Below are positions 44,930-55,888 of a stretch of DNA of 64,000 bases, piece by piece. This stretch comes from Ipomoea triloba (lineage: Eukaryota; Streptophyta; Magnoliopsida; Solanales; Convolvulaceae). Made by a program: the position numbers and the translations under genes. The stretch lies in assembly GCF_003576645.1 (NCBI RefSeq), contig NC_044925.1, positions 13,732,274-13,796,273 of the forward strand, in the 5' to 3' direction. The notes beneath the pieces were generated by a model. The model saw only the letters and a list, made by a program, of their open reading frames with translations, was not told where the DNA came from and did no database searches. Numbering within the stretch: the stretch's first letter is position 1; every line of letters starts with the position of its first letter.

Positions 44930-46049
44930 TTAAGGGCTGCGTAATATTGTAAAATAGGGTAATACAATTCTTATTCGTAATACAATTCCTAATAAAATAT
45001 ATTCCTCCATACGTTCATATTCATAATACAATTCTTGATTAAAATTACTAATCGTAATAATACAGTACATATATTTCCCTTCAATGCAATCTATACAATT
45101 AATAAAAACAAAATACTCAATTTTAACTTCCCGCCCAAAACACTCCTATATACTATTAAGGTTTTCATAATGTTATAAAATATGATAATACAATTCCTAA
45201 TAAAATATATTATTCCCGACGTTCCTATTCGTAATACAATTCTAGATTAAAATTACTAATCGTAATAATACCGTACATATATTTTCCTGCAATGGAATCT
45301 ATCTGTACTATTAATAAAAACAAAATTTTCAATTTTAACTTCCCGCCCAAAACACTCCTATACCATTAAGGATTGCGTAATATTGTAAAATATGGTAATA
45401 CAATTCCTATTCATAATACAATTGTACAATTAAATATGGTAATACAATTCTAATAAAATATATTCTTCCCTACGTTCCTATTCGTAATATACAATTCCTG
45501 AGTAAAATTACTACTCGTAATAATAAAATACATATATTTCCCTGCAATGCAATCTATACAATTAATAAAAATAAAATCCTCAATTTTAACTTTTCGTCCA
45601 AAACACTCCTATATACTATTAAGGTTTGCATAATGTTATAAAATATGATAATACAATTCCTAAAAAATATATATATATTCTTCCTTATGTTCCTATTCGT
45701 ATTACAATTCTAGATTAAAATTACTAATCGTAATAATCAGTACATATATTTCCCTACAATGCAATCTATCTATCTACTATACTAATAAGAGCTAAAGAAA
45801 GTTAGGCCTATAATAGGTAGAAAAAATGACGGTCAAATTATTAAATCAAATGGATGGTTCAGATTATTTAGATTTATATTTTTCCTTGAGATTTCCTAAT
45901 TTATCCTTAATTATATAATTATTCGTTAAGTTTTCCGTTAAATATTATCTTTTTCGTTAATATTCCGTTAACTTTTAACTTACCCATTAATTTCTATAAG
46001 TAAAGTCTTAGGTTCGAACCTCATCCTAGTCAAGGTTAGCATAATTGTT

Positions 46050-46662
46050 TAGGGATGGCAATTTCAATCCGCCCCGCGGATATTCACCCGAATCCACCCC
46101 GCATGGATTGGGTTTTATTGGGTGATAGTGGGTGGTGGATCGGGGGTGGGTCTTAAAAATGTAAACCCGCGGTAGGTCGGGTTGGATTCGGGTTTTAGGT
46201 ACAAAACCTGCCTAGCACCCCACCCGACCCACCATGTGTGCATACATATATATAATAGTAAAAAAAGTAGTACTAGTATATATAGTTAATTATAAAAGTT
46301 TCAATAACTTTAGGTAACTTTTAACTATTTTTATATCTATACAACTAAAATTATTTTTAAAAATTAACAATTTAGTTATTATATTATAATATTTCTATTA
46401 TTTTATGTTTTAGTATAACTAATGAATTTTGTTGTTTAATTATGTGTAAGTAATTTTGATATTATTTTTTGAAAAAATAATAAGTTGATAAGTGGTGGGT
46501 ACCCTAGTGGGCACCCGCACCCAGTAGGGGTGGGGATGGATTCTAGAAAAGTCCACCCGATGCGGATTGGAGGTGGGGGTGGGTGGAAAAAATGAAAGGT
46601 GGATCGGGTTATGGATGTAGCGCAGCCCTCCCCGATCCACACCCGACCCATTGCCATCCCTA
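46050..46662. mobile_element. hAT MITE inside Helitron-2
   Basis: The ends TAGGGATGGCAATTTCAATC and, inverted, TAGGGATGGCAATGGGTCGG are flanked by exact 8-bp duplications TAATTGTT (46042-46049 and 46663-46670). Subterminal regions are rich in GGGTGG/CCACCC and GGATTGG motifs. No transposase. Confidence 0.9.
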
Positions 46663-47426
46663 TAATTGTTGAACATATACTACAAATATGTTAGAGTATA
46701 TTATTCAAAAGTAACCAACTCTATTACTTTTATTTAATTAAATAAATTAGTAGTTACAACAAAAAAATAATACATATGCATTTCTTTAATTTATAATTTG
46801 ATGTCTACAATGTCTTTATTCAAAAACAATATTCATTATCAAATAATTTAAAATGAGATATAATTTTATTAGTTGTATTGTCTATATTTTCTACAATACA
46901 AAGATTCCTTACCTTCAAATTTATTAATTAATTATATTCACTACATTGTTCATTGTTTTTTTACGCTATCTTGTAATTAAATATCAAAATTATACTAAAA
47001 AATAATGTTATATATTTATTTACCAAGTATTATGTTAATAACATGGAAAAAATTAAAAAAAAAAACAGTTTGAAGCCAATAATATTAATCACTTATAGCC
47101 AATCATATTAATCACTTGTGGGGGATTTGTTGACAAATAAGACATTCAAATAATCCAATAAATTGATTTAAAACTCATTATTAAAAATGTCAATGTAGGG
47201 CAATAGAACATTGTGACACACTTGATGCATTGAAAAGATGCTGAGACTACAACATTGTTGGAATCAATCTTTCAAATTCAGAAAAAGAAGAAATTTGAAA
47301 AATAACTATCGTTGCAGCATTCATTAATCTTGTATGTAAAATACTTATTATGCATTCTTTAAATATATTAGAACTAATATAAATTTACAATTCATTTCAT
47401 TTTCTACAATCAACTTGTTTGGATTA

Positions 47427-47435
47427 AAGACAAAA
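47427..47435. other. Empty target site paralogous to the foldback MULE insertion
   Basis: A single AAGACAAAA in Helitron-2 where Helitron-1 carries the 1,266-bp foldback element between two copies of it. Confidence 0.9.
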
Positions 47436-48451
47436 TCAATATCGATCTTGATAACAAAAATAATTGATATATAGAATGCAACCACTGTTTAAAAATGTTA
47501 TTAATACACAAAGTGACAAACTATTTAAAAAGGCACCAGTGGGTACTCCAAGATTAGTATCAAATAAACAAAAAAAATACACACACACACACACAAAAAT
47601 CAAGTACTATACTTATTCATACTAATTCCAAAAATATGAACTTCAAAATAAATATGTGCAAAATGGATATAGAAACTGTTGATGAAACTAAACATATTGC
47701 GATATCAGTATTCGGACTACCTGCAAAGCTATTGCTGTTACTATCAAGTAAACAGGTTATGAAACTAGAACAAAATGTATTACTCATTAACCTTCTACAA
47801 ATATAATAAATATTAATATTTTGTTCAATACTTTCACATGAGAATGTACGACACACATCTCACAACACATGAAACATGTAGGAGGAAAAACTATCACTGT
47901 CAACAAGCAATAGGTGCTTGCAAGATTAAAAGTTTATAGTACAACTAAGAGCTCAGTCATATATACAAACACAACGAGACAAACCCACAACTTCCTACAT
48001 CATAGTCTCATTGCATGACGTTGCCCTCTATAGTAATACAATAACTCAATTGCTCATGACAGATTACCAAATACCAATAAATATTTTTTTTTTAAAACAA
48101 GTACTAAAGATAAAGGCAATAACAATGCTACCCGAAAGAGAATTAAAAAAGCTTAGAGAAATTCAAATGAAAAAGTAGTATTTATTTATACTATCATTTT
48201 TAGACTAAGTATTTAGATTAGTGTTTTTACAAAATTGTAAATATTTATTTTAGTGGCAATTATAATCAATCTTTCATATATTATATTGCATTCATAAACT
48301 TTGAATTACCGATTTAAATAAACAAATTCAATATTTAATTATATATGCATGAACATCTCCTAAATAATCTTGCATTGATATACTTTGAAATACTTATTTA
48401 ATAATAAACACTGGGCATTATCTCATTCGCGCAATGCGCGTGAAAAACTAG

Positions 48452-48675
48452 TACTATTAATAAAAACAAAATACTCAATTTTAACTTCCTGCCCAAAACA
48501 CTCCTATACTATTAAGGATTGTGTAATATTGTAAAATATGATAATACAATTCCTATTCGTAATACAATTGTACATAAAATATTGTAATACAATTCCTAAT
48601 AAAATATATTCTTCCCTACGTTCCTATTCGTAATACAATTCTTAATTAAAATTACTAATCGTAATAATACAGTAC
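48452..48675. repeat. Dimeric tandem array, middle part
   Basis: Continuation of a long-type (A) unit between Helitron-2 and Gypsy-1, broken at ATACAGTAC where the gypsy inserted. Confidence 0.9.
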
Positions 48676-49094
48676 TGATAGTGTAAATACAAGGTGTACG
48701 AGTATAAAAGGTGGATTTATTATTGATCACAAATATGGGAGGCTACGCGAGGCTAGGGCACGAGCTCGGAGCACAAAGCAGGCCGGGAGTTCGGTCTCGG
48801 GAGTCTCAAGTGTTCAAAAGGTCCTCTCTCCGTAATAAATGCAGGTATTTATAGGAGGGAAACAAGGGTAAGGGTCCGGCCTTCCGGCATGCTTCACACG
48901 TGGGGACCATGCACCGTGTTATACCTGGTGCCGAGTCATGGATGTACACGTGCCCTAAGATTCCTGTCCCTTGTCGGATATGAGGTTGGAGACCGGGTAA
49001 CGAAGACCGGAGGTCGGGAGGTCAAGGAGGTCGGGAGGATCGGGAGCCCCTATTTGTAAGTCATCCTTGTACGCTTGAGGTGTATTCCCCATCA
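48676..49094 (-). repeat. Gypsy-1 3' LTR (419 bp)
   Basis: On the plus strand it runs from TGATAGTGTAAATACAAGG to GTGTATTCCCCATCA. A polypurine tract adjoins its inner edge. The first ~315 bp match 55574-55888 closely. It contains TTATAGGAGG-type sequence near 48855 that could be part of its promoter. Confidence 0.92.
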
Positions 49095-49110
49095 TATAGC
49101 CCCCCTTAAA
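49095..49110 (-). promoter_or_regulatory. Gypsy-1 polypurine tract
   Basis: Minus strand TTTAAGGGGGGCTATA directly precedes the 3' LTR, as needed to prime plus-strand DNA synthesis. Confidence 0.8.
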
Positions 49111-49499
49111 GTGCGGCGCCTGAGGACATCGGTCAAGGGCGGCGCGCTTTTCTCTCGAGCCCGGGTCGGGTAATTTCAAACGTCGCAGAAGGCTACCCAG
49201 GGCTGTACACATGTCGGCGACGCGACAGTCCCTCGCGATCCACGCCGCATCATTACGCGGTGCCGCTTCGACTTCCGCGCCTTTCCTATAAATAACGTCG
49301 TCGTGCGAGATTCGGGATGTGCATTTTTTCCTAAAGGCCATTCTCAGAGCTTCCTGACCTCGCTTCTCAGACTTACTTGCGCACTTCAGGTTAGTTTTAA
49401 TTTCGCTCTTACTTCCTGTTGACTTACTTTGCGCTCTCTCTTTCTCAGCGGTAGCGTAGCCTTTGTTAGTGCTTAGTCGGTTCGTGGTCGCTGTTGGGG

Positions 49500-49760
49500 G
49501 AGGGTTTTTTCGATCACGCGATAGGATCTTTTCGATCTTGCTAGGGTCCATGGACGGGCAATGGTCATTTCGACCGCGCGATAAGATCTTCTCGATCTCG
49601 CGAAGGCCCATGGTCGGGCAATGGTCTTTTCGACCGCGCGATAGGATCTTCTCGATCTCGCGAAGGTCCATGGTCGGGCAATGGTCTTTTCGGTCGCGCG
49701 ATAAGATCTTCTCGATCTCGTGAAGGCCCATGGTCGGGCAATGGTCTTTTCGACCGTGCC
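49500..49760. repeat. 60-bp minisatellite between gypsy integrase and LTR
   Basis: About 4.3 head-to-tail units of exactly 60 bp containing GATCTTCTCGATCTCGCGAA and GGTCGGGCAATGGTCTTTTC. The long minus-strand frame over it (48955-49821) is Arg/Asp-rich repeat translation and resembles no protein I know. Confidence 0.92.
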
Positions 49761-49835
49761 ATAACCTTAGGTCAAAGTTCTGACATACATTGATCATCAT
49801 AATGTTAGTTACATGAAACACTTAATGATAAAATA

Positions 49836-51474
49836 AAACCGAGTTTTCTGAACTCCAGATTCGGTCCACCGGTCGGCCGGTAGTGGTTCCCAACTTGTAG
49901 GTACCCGGGCGGATGACGTCGGTGACTACCTAAGGTCATTCCCAGTTTTGGGCTAACTTTCCACCGTCTTGAGGTCGGCTGGCTTCCCTTTTGCACAGAA
50001 CATAATCCCCTACTTGAAAGTATCGGGGTCGGGCCTGAGCAACGTGATGGGTCTTGACCCTCTGCTGGTACCCTGTGATCCGCCGGGCTGCCAAGTGTCT
50101 TCACTCCTCCAGTGCGTCCAAGTCGGTCACCATGAGGGACTCGTTGTTGAGCGGGTCGAAGTCCTTTTCCCGAGCAGTAGGTATCTAGGCTTCGATAGGG
50201 AGCCTCGCCTCGGCGCCGTACACCAGGGCAAATGGGGTCTCTCTAGTTGCTTCCCTTGGGGTGGTTCGGTACGCCCATAGGATGAATGGTAGTTCCTCGG
50301 CCCAATTTCTTCCCGCAGAGTCGAGCTTCTTCTTGAGGCCGTCTAGGATAGTCCGGTGTGCATTCTCGACTTGCCCGTTTCCCTGAGGGTACGCCACCGA
50401 GGTTCTAGTGGATCGGGTTCCGATGTTCACCAGAAAATTCTGGAAGGACTTGCTTTCAAATTGCCTGCCGTTGTCCGTGATTAGTTGCACGGGCACCCCA
50501 AAGCGGGACACCACGTTGCACCATAAGAACCTTTCACATTGCTGGGAGGTAATTGTGGCCAGCGGCTCGGCTTCAACCCACTTAGAGAAATAGTCTATTG
50601 CGACTATGATGAATTTCTTGCGGTCGGGGAGCTCGGGGAACGGTCCTAGGATATCCACTCCCCATCTGGCAAATGGAATGGCGGAGCTGACTGGTTTGTA
50701 GAAGGTCGCGGGTCGGCCCGATGTCTTGGCCAAGCGCTGGCACGATTCGCACCTTTTGGTGAGCTCTTCGCAGTCAAGCTGGATGGATGGCCAGTAATAA
50801 CCTATTAGCATGATTCGTCTTGCTAACGATCTCCCCCCCTGATGGGCCGAGCATATCCCAGAATGCAGCTCGGTCATTACGAGATCGGCTTCGAAGGCGT
50901 TTAGACATCTCATGAGTGGACCCCCGTATGAACGTCTGTACAACTTGCCTTCTACTATCTCGAATCTAGGTGCTCTTAGTTTGGCTTTCCAGGCCCGACA
51001 TTCATCCTCGGGGAGTTCGGCCGTTTGTAGGAACTTTACGAGGTCGGATATCCAATGATCGTCTTCCTTGATCGGTGCGACCTGGAGTTGGTCAATGCAA
51101 GCAGCCGCTATTTGCACTATCCGAGCTATTTTCGCGATATGCTCGGGCGCTTGGTGGACGAGCTTGGACAGGATGTCGGCGTCGGCGTTCTCGGATCGGG
51201 GAACGTGTCGGACCTCATACGATTGGAACAGGCTTAGTTCTCTTATCGCGCGGTCATGGTATTGGATCAGGCGATCTCCTTTTGCCTCGTAGGTTCCTAG
51301 GACCTGCTCGACTACGAGGGCGGAATCAGTTGAAACTGTTACTGATGTTGCTCCCAGCGCTTTCACCCAGCTTACACCATCCAAAAACGCCTCATACTCC
51401 GCTTCGTTGTTAGTGGGAGTGAATCGGAAGATCAAGGCGTAATATAACTTGAAGCCCTCCGGGCTGGTTAGCAC
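49836..51474 (-). pseudogene. Gypsy-1 additional RNase H and integrase
   Basis: The open frame 51474-50185 starts in an archaeal-type (additional) RNase H, seen as LTSPEGFKLYYALIF, NNEAEYEAFLDG and STDSALVVEQV, ending HVPRSENADADILSKL. This domain between RT-RNase H and integrase is the hallmark of Tat-lineage gypsy elements. Integrase follows: a zinc site from ELHSGICSAHQGG to CESCQRLAK, and the DDE core with VDILGPFPE, LITDNGRQFES and QGNGQVENAHRTI. The C-terminal part continues in shifted frames to about 49836 (VGDYVLCKRE-like pieces). No chromodomain was seen. The domain start is frameshifted relative to the preceding RNase H. Confidence 0.92.
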
Positions 51475-51665
51475 GACCCACCGCCCGCACCCTTCTTGCT
51501 ACTCGAGCCGTCTGTCGCAACCTGCTACAATTGGTTTTCCCCCTCCACCCCGGCTTTGGAGGTCGTCTCGCGGGCCGTGCATTCGACCAGGAAGTAAGTT
51601 AAGGCCTGGCCCTTGATGGCCAGTCTCGGGTGGTACTCTATCGCGAATTGGGTGAGCATCATGGC

Positions 51666-53215
51666 CTATTTGACCATCCGACCGGACGAGCTGGAGGTTC
51701 GGAGGACGGCTCCAATTGGCTGGTTTGTTAATACCCTAATAATCCGACCTTGGAAGTACGGAGTAAGCTTCATGGCCGCCATGTAGAGCGCGTAAACAAC
51801 CTTCTCAATTTGCGAATAACGCAGCTCTGCTCCTTGGAGGGCATGACTAAGATAGTAAATCGGGCGTTGGGTTCCGGCCTCGTCGGTTCGGCATAAAACT
51901 GCGCTAACCGCTTTGTCAGCCACCGCTAAGTACACGTCAAGCGCATCCCCGACCTCTGGCTTTGACAGGACGATCGGCGACATTAGATACTGCTTTAGCC
52001 CTTCGAACGCCTCCCGGCACTCGTCATTCCCCTCGAATCCGCTGGCCTTCCGGAGGGTCTTGAAGAGCGGAAGTGCCCGCTCTGCCAACTTTGACAGGCT
52101 GAGGGCGGCCAGGCGACCAGTCAGCTGCTGCACTTCTCTAACTGTCGCGGGGGCTGCATATCAAGTATGGCCTTCACTTTCATCGGGTTCGGCTCGATTC
52201 CTCTCTTGGTCATCATGAACCCCAGGAACTTCCCGGTCTGGACGGCAAAGGTGCATTTCTTGGGGTTTAATCGCATCTAGTATCGGCGCATGATGGCGAA
52301 GCAAGCTTGCAAGTCTTGGCTGTGACTTAAGCGGTCGATGCTCTTGACGAGCATGTCATCTATGTAAGCTTCCATCGTGGTCCCTACCAAGCCTTTGAAA
52401 AGGGAGTTAATCATTTGTTGGTACGTCGCCCCTGCATTCCTTAACCCAAAGGGCATTACCCGATAGCAAAAGAAGCCCTCGGGTATCACAAAAGCAGTCT
52501 TTTCCTCGTCTTCGGCAGCCATTTTGATCTAATCGTAGCCTTTGAATGCATCCATGAAGCTCATGAGGTTGGCACCCGCGGTCTCGTCCACCATCTGATG
52601 GATATTGGGCAGCGGGTAAGGAATAAGCGGACACGCCTTGTTCAGGTCTGTATAATCGACGCACATGCGCCAGGTGGGGGCCTTGGGTATGAGCACTATG
52701 TTCGCCACCCACTCGGGGTAAGCGACCGGCCTTACGTGACCTATTTCTTCTAGGGTTCGAACCTCTTGCCGCACGAACTCTCTCCGATACGCTGAAAGGT
52801 GCCTCGACTTTTGTTTAACCGGTCTTGCGGTCGGATTCACTGCTAATCCGTGACAAATCACTCGGCGGTCTATCCCGGGCATGTCCTGCGGACACCAGGC
52901 GAAGATATCGGAGTACTGCCGAAGGATTTCCACTATACTTTCTCGTAGTTCGGGGTTGAGGGTTGTCCCAACTCGGACAGGTCGGTCAGGGTGCGCGGGG
53001 TCCAAGATCACCTCCTCTTTGTCTCCTATTGGCTCGGGCTGTTCCTTTTTGTCCTCATCCTTCCTTACCGAAATGGTATTAACCCGGGAGGACCCCGCCT
53101 CTTGTGTTTGTACTGCCTTGACGTAGCATCTACGGGCAGAACGTTCGTCTCCGCGAAGGATCCCGACTCCCTCCGGCATCTGGAACTTCATGCAGAGATG
53201 GGGCATAGAGATCAT
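51666..53215 (-). pseudogene. Gypsy-1 reverse transcriptase and RNase H
   Basis: Ty3/gypsy RT in three frames. 53215-52529 holds the N-terminal part (DIFAWCPQDMPGIDRRV, RHLSAYRREFVRQEV, NIVLIPKAPTWRMCVDYTDLNKACP). A TAG replaces the expected Gln after SFMDAFKGYD. 52522-52277 then contains CYRVMPFGLRNAGATYQ and the catalytic YIDDMLVKS. A second TAG follows IMRRY where relatives usually have Gln or Arg. After a frameshift, 52133-51666 carries QQLTGRLAALS and RNase H (DVYLAVADKAVSAVL, RPIYYLSHALQGAE, PYFQGRIIRVLTNQP). Active-site residues remain, but the stops abolish a full product. Confidence 0.92.
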
Positions 53216-53594
53216 GGCCCTGATGAGAGATCCCCGGCCTCCCCAGGATCACGTTGTGGACACACGAGAGGTTAACTACCACGAAATCCATATCCACTTT
53301 ACGCACCCGTGGGAATGTCTCGACCTCTACTGGCAGCCGGATGTTCCCTTCTAGCTGGATTGTATATCCGGTGAAGCCTGAAAGGGGCGTATTAACCGGG
53401 GTCATCGCGATAGGGTCGAGATTCAATTTTTTGAAAGCGTCGTAGTACAACACATTGACGCTGCTGCCAGTATCTACCATCACTTGCCGGACATCGACCC
53501 CCATGATGTCGATCTTGACGACCAAGGCTTCCGTGCTATAGTCGGGGTTAGAGGGTAGATTGTCGTCTGTGAACGCTATGGGATCCGACCACAA
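53216..53594 (-). pseudogene. Gypsy-1 aspartic protease
   Basis: Retropepsin-like domain with VMVDTGSSVNVLYYDAFKKL (D-T-G-S catalytic loop), LSGFTGYTIQLEGNIRLPV and the flap-side NVILGRPGI. The frame continues past 53216 but RT lies in another frame, so an indel occurs near 53200. Confidence 0.88.
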
Positions 53595-53616
53595 TCGTTT
53601 CGTCCTTGGCTCGGAC

Positions 53617-55552
53617 TCAACAAGGCCAACGTGCAGCTCTTAGGCCCACCGACGGCGTTCCAAGGGCGCATCTCCTCCCTCTGGTCCTCCAAATATTACG
53701 TGGATGGTCTGCTTGGCTCCGGAGGGCGGGGGAGGTTCCTCGCGATCGTACGGGTCTTCCATGTGGCTTTTGCCTTTTTTGTCCTTGCCCGACCTCCGGG
53801 ACATTTTTTTCCACGACCGTTTGCCTTTGTCTTTCTGCACGAACTGGGAGAGCTCGCCTGACTTTAGCAGCTCCTCCACCACTCTTTTCAAGCTTGAACA
53901 GTCTTCAGTGCTGTGCCCCCTGTTTCGGTGGTACGCGCAGTACTTGGACCTGTCTTCCCCGTCCCGACTAGGCTCTGGTAAGCGCACCAGGTTGCAGGAC
54001 TAAGCGTAATCCAACACCTCTGCCACCGGTCGTGTCAACTGTGTTAGGGTCGAGGCCCTATCGCGGCCAGGACCGTCCCTAGGCTTCTAAAGCCTGTCAG
54101 CGTTCCGACGGTCATTTTGACCAGGTCCCGATCCTGGTCCCACCTCTTGGCGTCGTTTGGCCAAGTTTGCTTCACCAGCGTTGGCATGGTCGGCCACTCG
54201 CTTTAGGGCCTCTTCATAGGACGTGGGCGGTCGTAGGATAAAGTCTTGGTACAGCGTACCGGCTCTTAGCAACGAGTGGAGGACATTAATCGCAGTTCTG
54301 TCGTCCATGGGGTCGACTTCACTTACCGCGTTTTTCCATTTCACCAAGAACTCTGCCAGGGTCTCTCCTTCGTCTTGCTTAGTTATCTGTAGGTATGTAA
54401 AATGCCGTCGGACGGTCTTCGATGTCGCGAACCGCTGGATGAACCTCCGCGCCAGCTCGGCGAAGCAACTGATGGACTTGGGCTCCAAGGTCTTGAACCA
54501 CCCAATGGCTTGCCCTTCCAGAGTGGAATAGAATGCTCTGCAAATGACCGCGTCGGATACGCCCATCATTAGCATGTTCCCATAATAGGAGTTAATGTGT
54601 TATTCAGGATCGGTCTTCCCGTTGTAACCCTTGTTCCTGGGAATCCGTAAATCTATCGGATAGGGGTGGTTCATTACTTCGTCCGTGAAAGGGGCGGTTA
54701 ATAGCGTCACGTCATCGCTGCTCGCGCGGGGGGATTGTTCATTCTTCCATCGGTTGAATTCTTTCCGCACCTGCTCCAGAATACCCCACGGCAAGCTACT
54801 ATGGCCCCCGGTCCCTCCTCTATTGCGCGTTCTAGTTGAGCGGAAACTGCTGCTTTCGGAGTCTGCCCTATAGCTCGGGGGAGGTCTGTCCACGGACCTG
54901 CGGCCTTCGTCACGCACCCATAAACGCTCCCGGGTGGACGGTCGTAACCGCTCAAAGGCACTCCTGCGGGGAGGAGAGTCATACTCCGACCCATTGACTG
55001 ATTCGAGCCGCCCCCCCCCCTCCCGGTCGTGGAGGTTGCCGCGATGGTTCCTGGTATGCCGATGGTGGCCTACGCTCTGACTGCACCCGTCGGAACTCCG
55101 GATTGACGGGGGTGAAGCCATGGCCCGGAGGCACGGCTGACACTCCGGGGGTCGGGAAGTACGCCGGGATCGGGTACACACCGGGTTGGTACTGGTATGT
55201 CGGCGGTGGGGCATAGTACTATGGCGTATGTTGCCACCACTGCTAATTCAGATCTGGGATGCCCATCGGGTGCACGGGATACTGATAAGGCATCGGGCCC
55301 GCTCCTGGAGGGAGAGTCGGGGCCTCGTGTATGATATTGACCGGGTCCTCCGGTGGGGGTTCTTTTGGGTGTGCCCGATCCGATCCCACCCGAGCGTTGA
55401 GGTGAGACCTCAAATCCTGGTCATCGAGAACGGGATCGTTCATGAAGTCCATCTCCCGTGGCTCTGGGTCGTTGAAAAAATCTAAGTACGGAACTACGGA
55501 TACATAAGGAGATCTGCAGCTGGTTCTACCGTCAGGCTTTCCGAGCTTAGGT
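53617..55552 (-). pseudogene. Gypsy-1 Gag, several frames
   Basis: Capsid precursor region. The N-terminal part (near 55590-55190) is Pro/Tyr-rich with two stops. The middle 54600-54920 includes FNRWKNEQSP and HPYPIDLRIPRNKGYNGKTDPE. After a stop, 54575-54087 is the retrotransposon Gag domain (AFYSTLEGQAIGWFKTL, FIQRFATSKTVRRHFTYL, ETLAEFLVKWKNAV). 53987-53640 has a basic nucleocapsid part with CAYHRNRGHSTEDC, a C-x2-H variant of the usual zinc-binding motif that Tat elements commonly show. Stops and frameshifts make it non-functional. Confidence 0.85.
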
Positions 55553-55569
55553 CCCCACGAACGGCGCCA
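55553..55569 (-). promoter_or_regulatory. Gypsy-1 primer binding site
   Basis: Minus strand TGGCGCCGTTCGTGGGG lies four bases inside the LTR. TGGCGCCGTT matches the primer site type assigned to tRNA-Asp in plant gypsy elements; the following bases diverge. Confidence 0.75.
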
Positions 55570-55573
55570 AAAA

Positions 55574-55888
55574 TGATAGTGTAAATACAAGGTGTACGAG
55601 TATAAAAGGTGGATTTATTATTGATCGCAATTATGGGATGCTACGCGAGGCTAGGGCACGCGTTCGGAGCACAAAGCAGGCCGGGAGTTCTGTCTCGGGA
55701 GTCTCAAGTGTTCAAAAGGTCCTCTCTCCGTAATAAATGCGGGTATTTATAGGAGGGAAACAAGGGTAAGGGTCTGGCCTTCCGGCATGCTTCACACGTG
55801 GGGACCATGCACCGTGTTATACCTTGTGCCGAGTCATGGATGTACACGTTCCCTAAGATTCCTGTCCCTTGTCGGATATGAGGTTGGA
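55574..55888 (-). repeat. Gypsy-1 5' LTR, truncated
   Basis: Matches the first ~315 bp of the 48676-49094 LTR, then stops at GATATGAGGTTGGA and passes directly into an array unit (TAATGTTTGCATAATG). About 100 bp, including the U3 start, are missing, as is any target duplication. Confidence 0.9.

Larger units (their letters stand above)
44041..45772. repeat. Dimeric tandem array, left part
   Basis: Units begin CTATACTATTAATAAAAACA or TACAATTAATAAAAACAAAA, continue with TTTTAACTTCCCGCCCAAAA and TTCCCTACGTTCCTATTCGT, and end CATATATTTCCCTGCAATGC. Long (~250 bp, A) and short (~212 bp, B) versions alternate, giving a ~462-bp higher-order unit: B from 45098, A from 45310, B from 45561. A PIF-like MITE interrupts the first A unit. 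Confidence 0.9.
45773..48451 (+). mobile_element. Complete non-autonomous Helitron (Helitron-2)
   Basis: Starts TCTACTATACTAATAAGAGC and ends CGCGCAATGCGCG (hairpin, 48428-48440) + 11 nt ending CTAG. It is inserted between A and T: the array reads ...ATCTATCTA before it and TACTATTAATAAAA after it. Uninterrupted units (e.g. 56028-56050) read ATCTATCTATACTATTAATA, so the insertion is exact and without duplication. No Rep/helicase is encoded. It carries a hAT MITE (46050-46662) and shares its 3' kilobase with Helitron-1. Confidence 0.92.

Noticed and set aside
49500..49760. CRISPR-like regular repeats
   Set aside because: Head-to-tail 60-bp units without unique spacers, inside a plant retrotransposon.
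48955..49821. 288-codon minus-strand frame rich in KDHCPTMGL repeats
   Set aside because: It is the 60-bp minisatellite and part of the gypsy LTR read in an open frame; it starts and ends in non-coding element parts.
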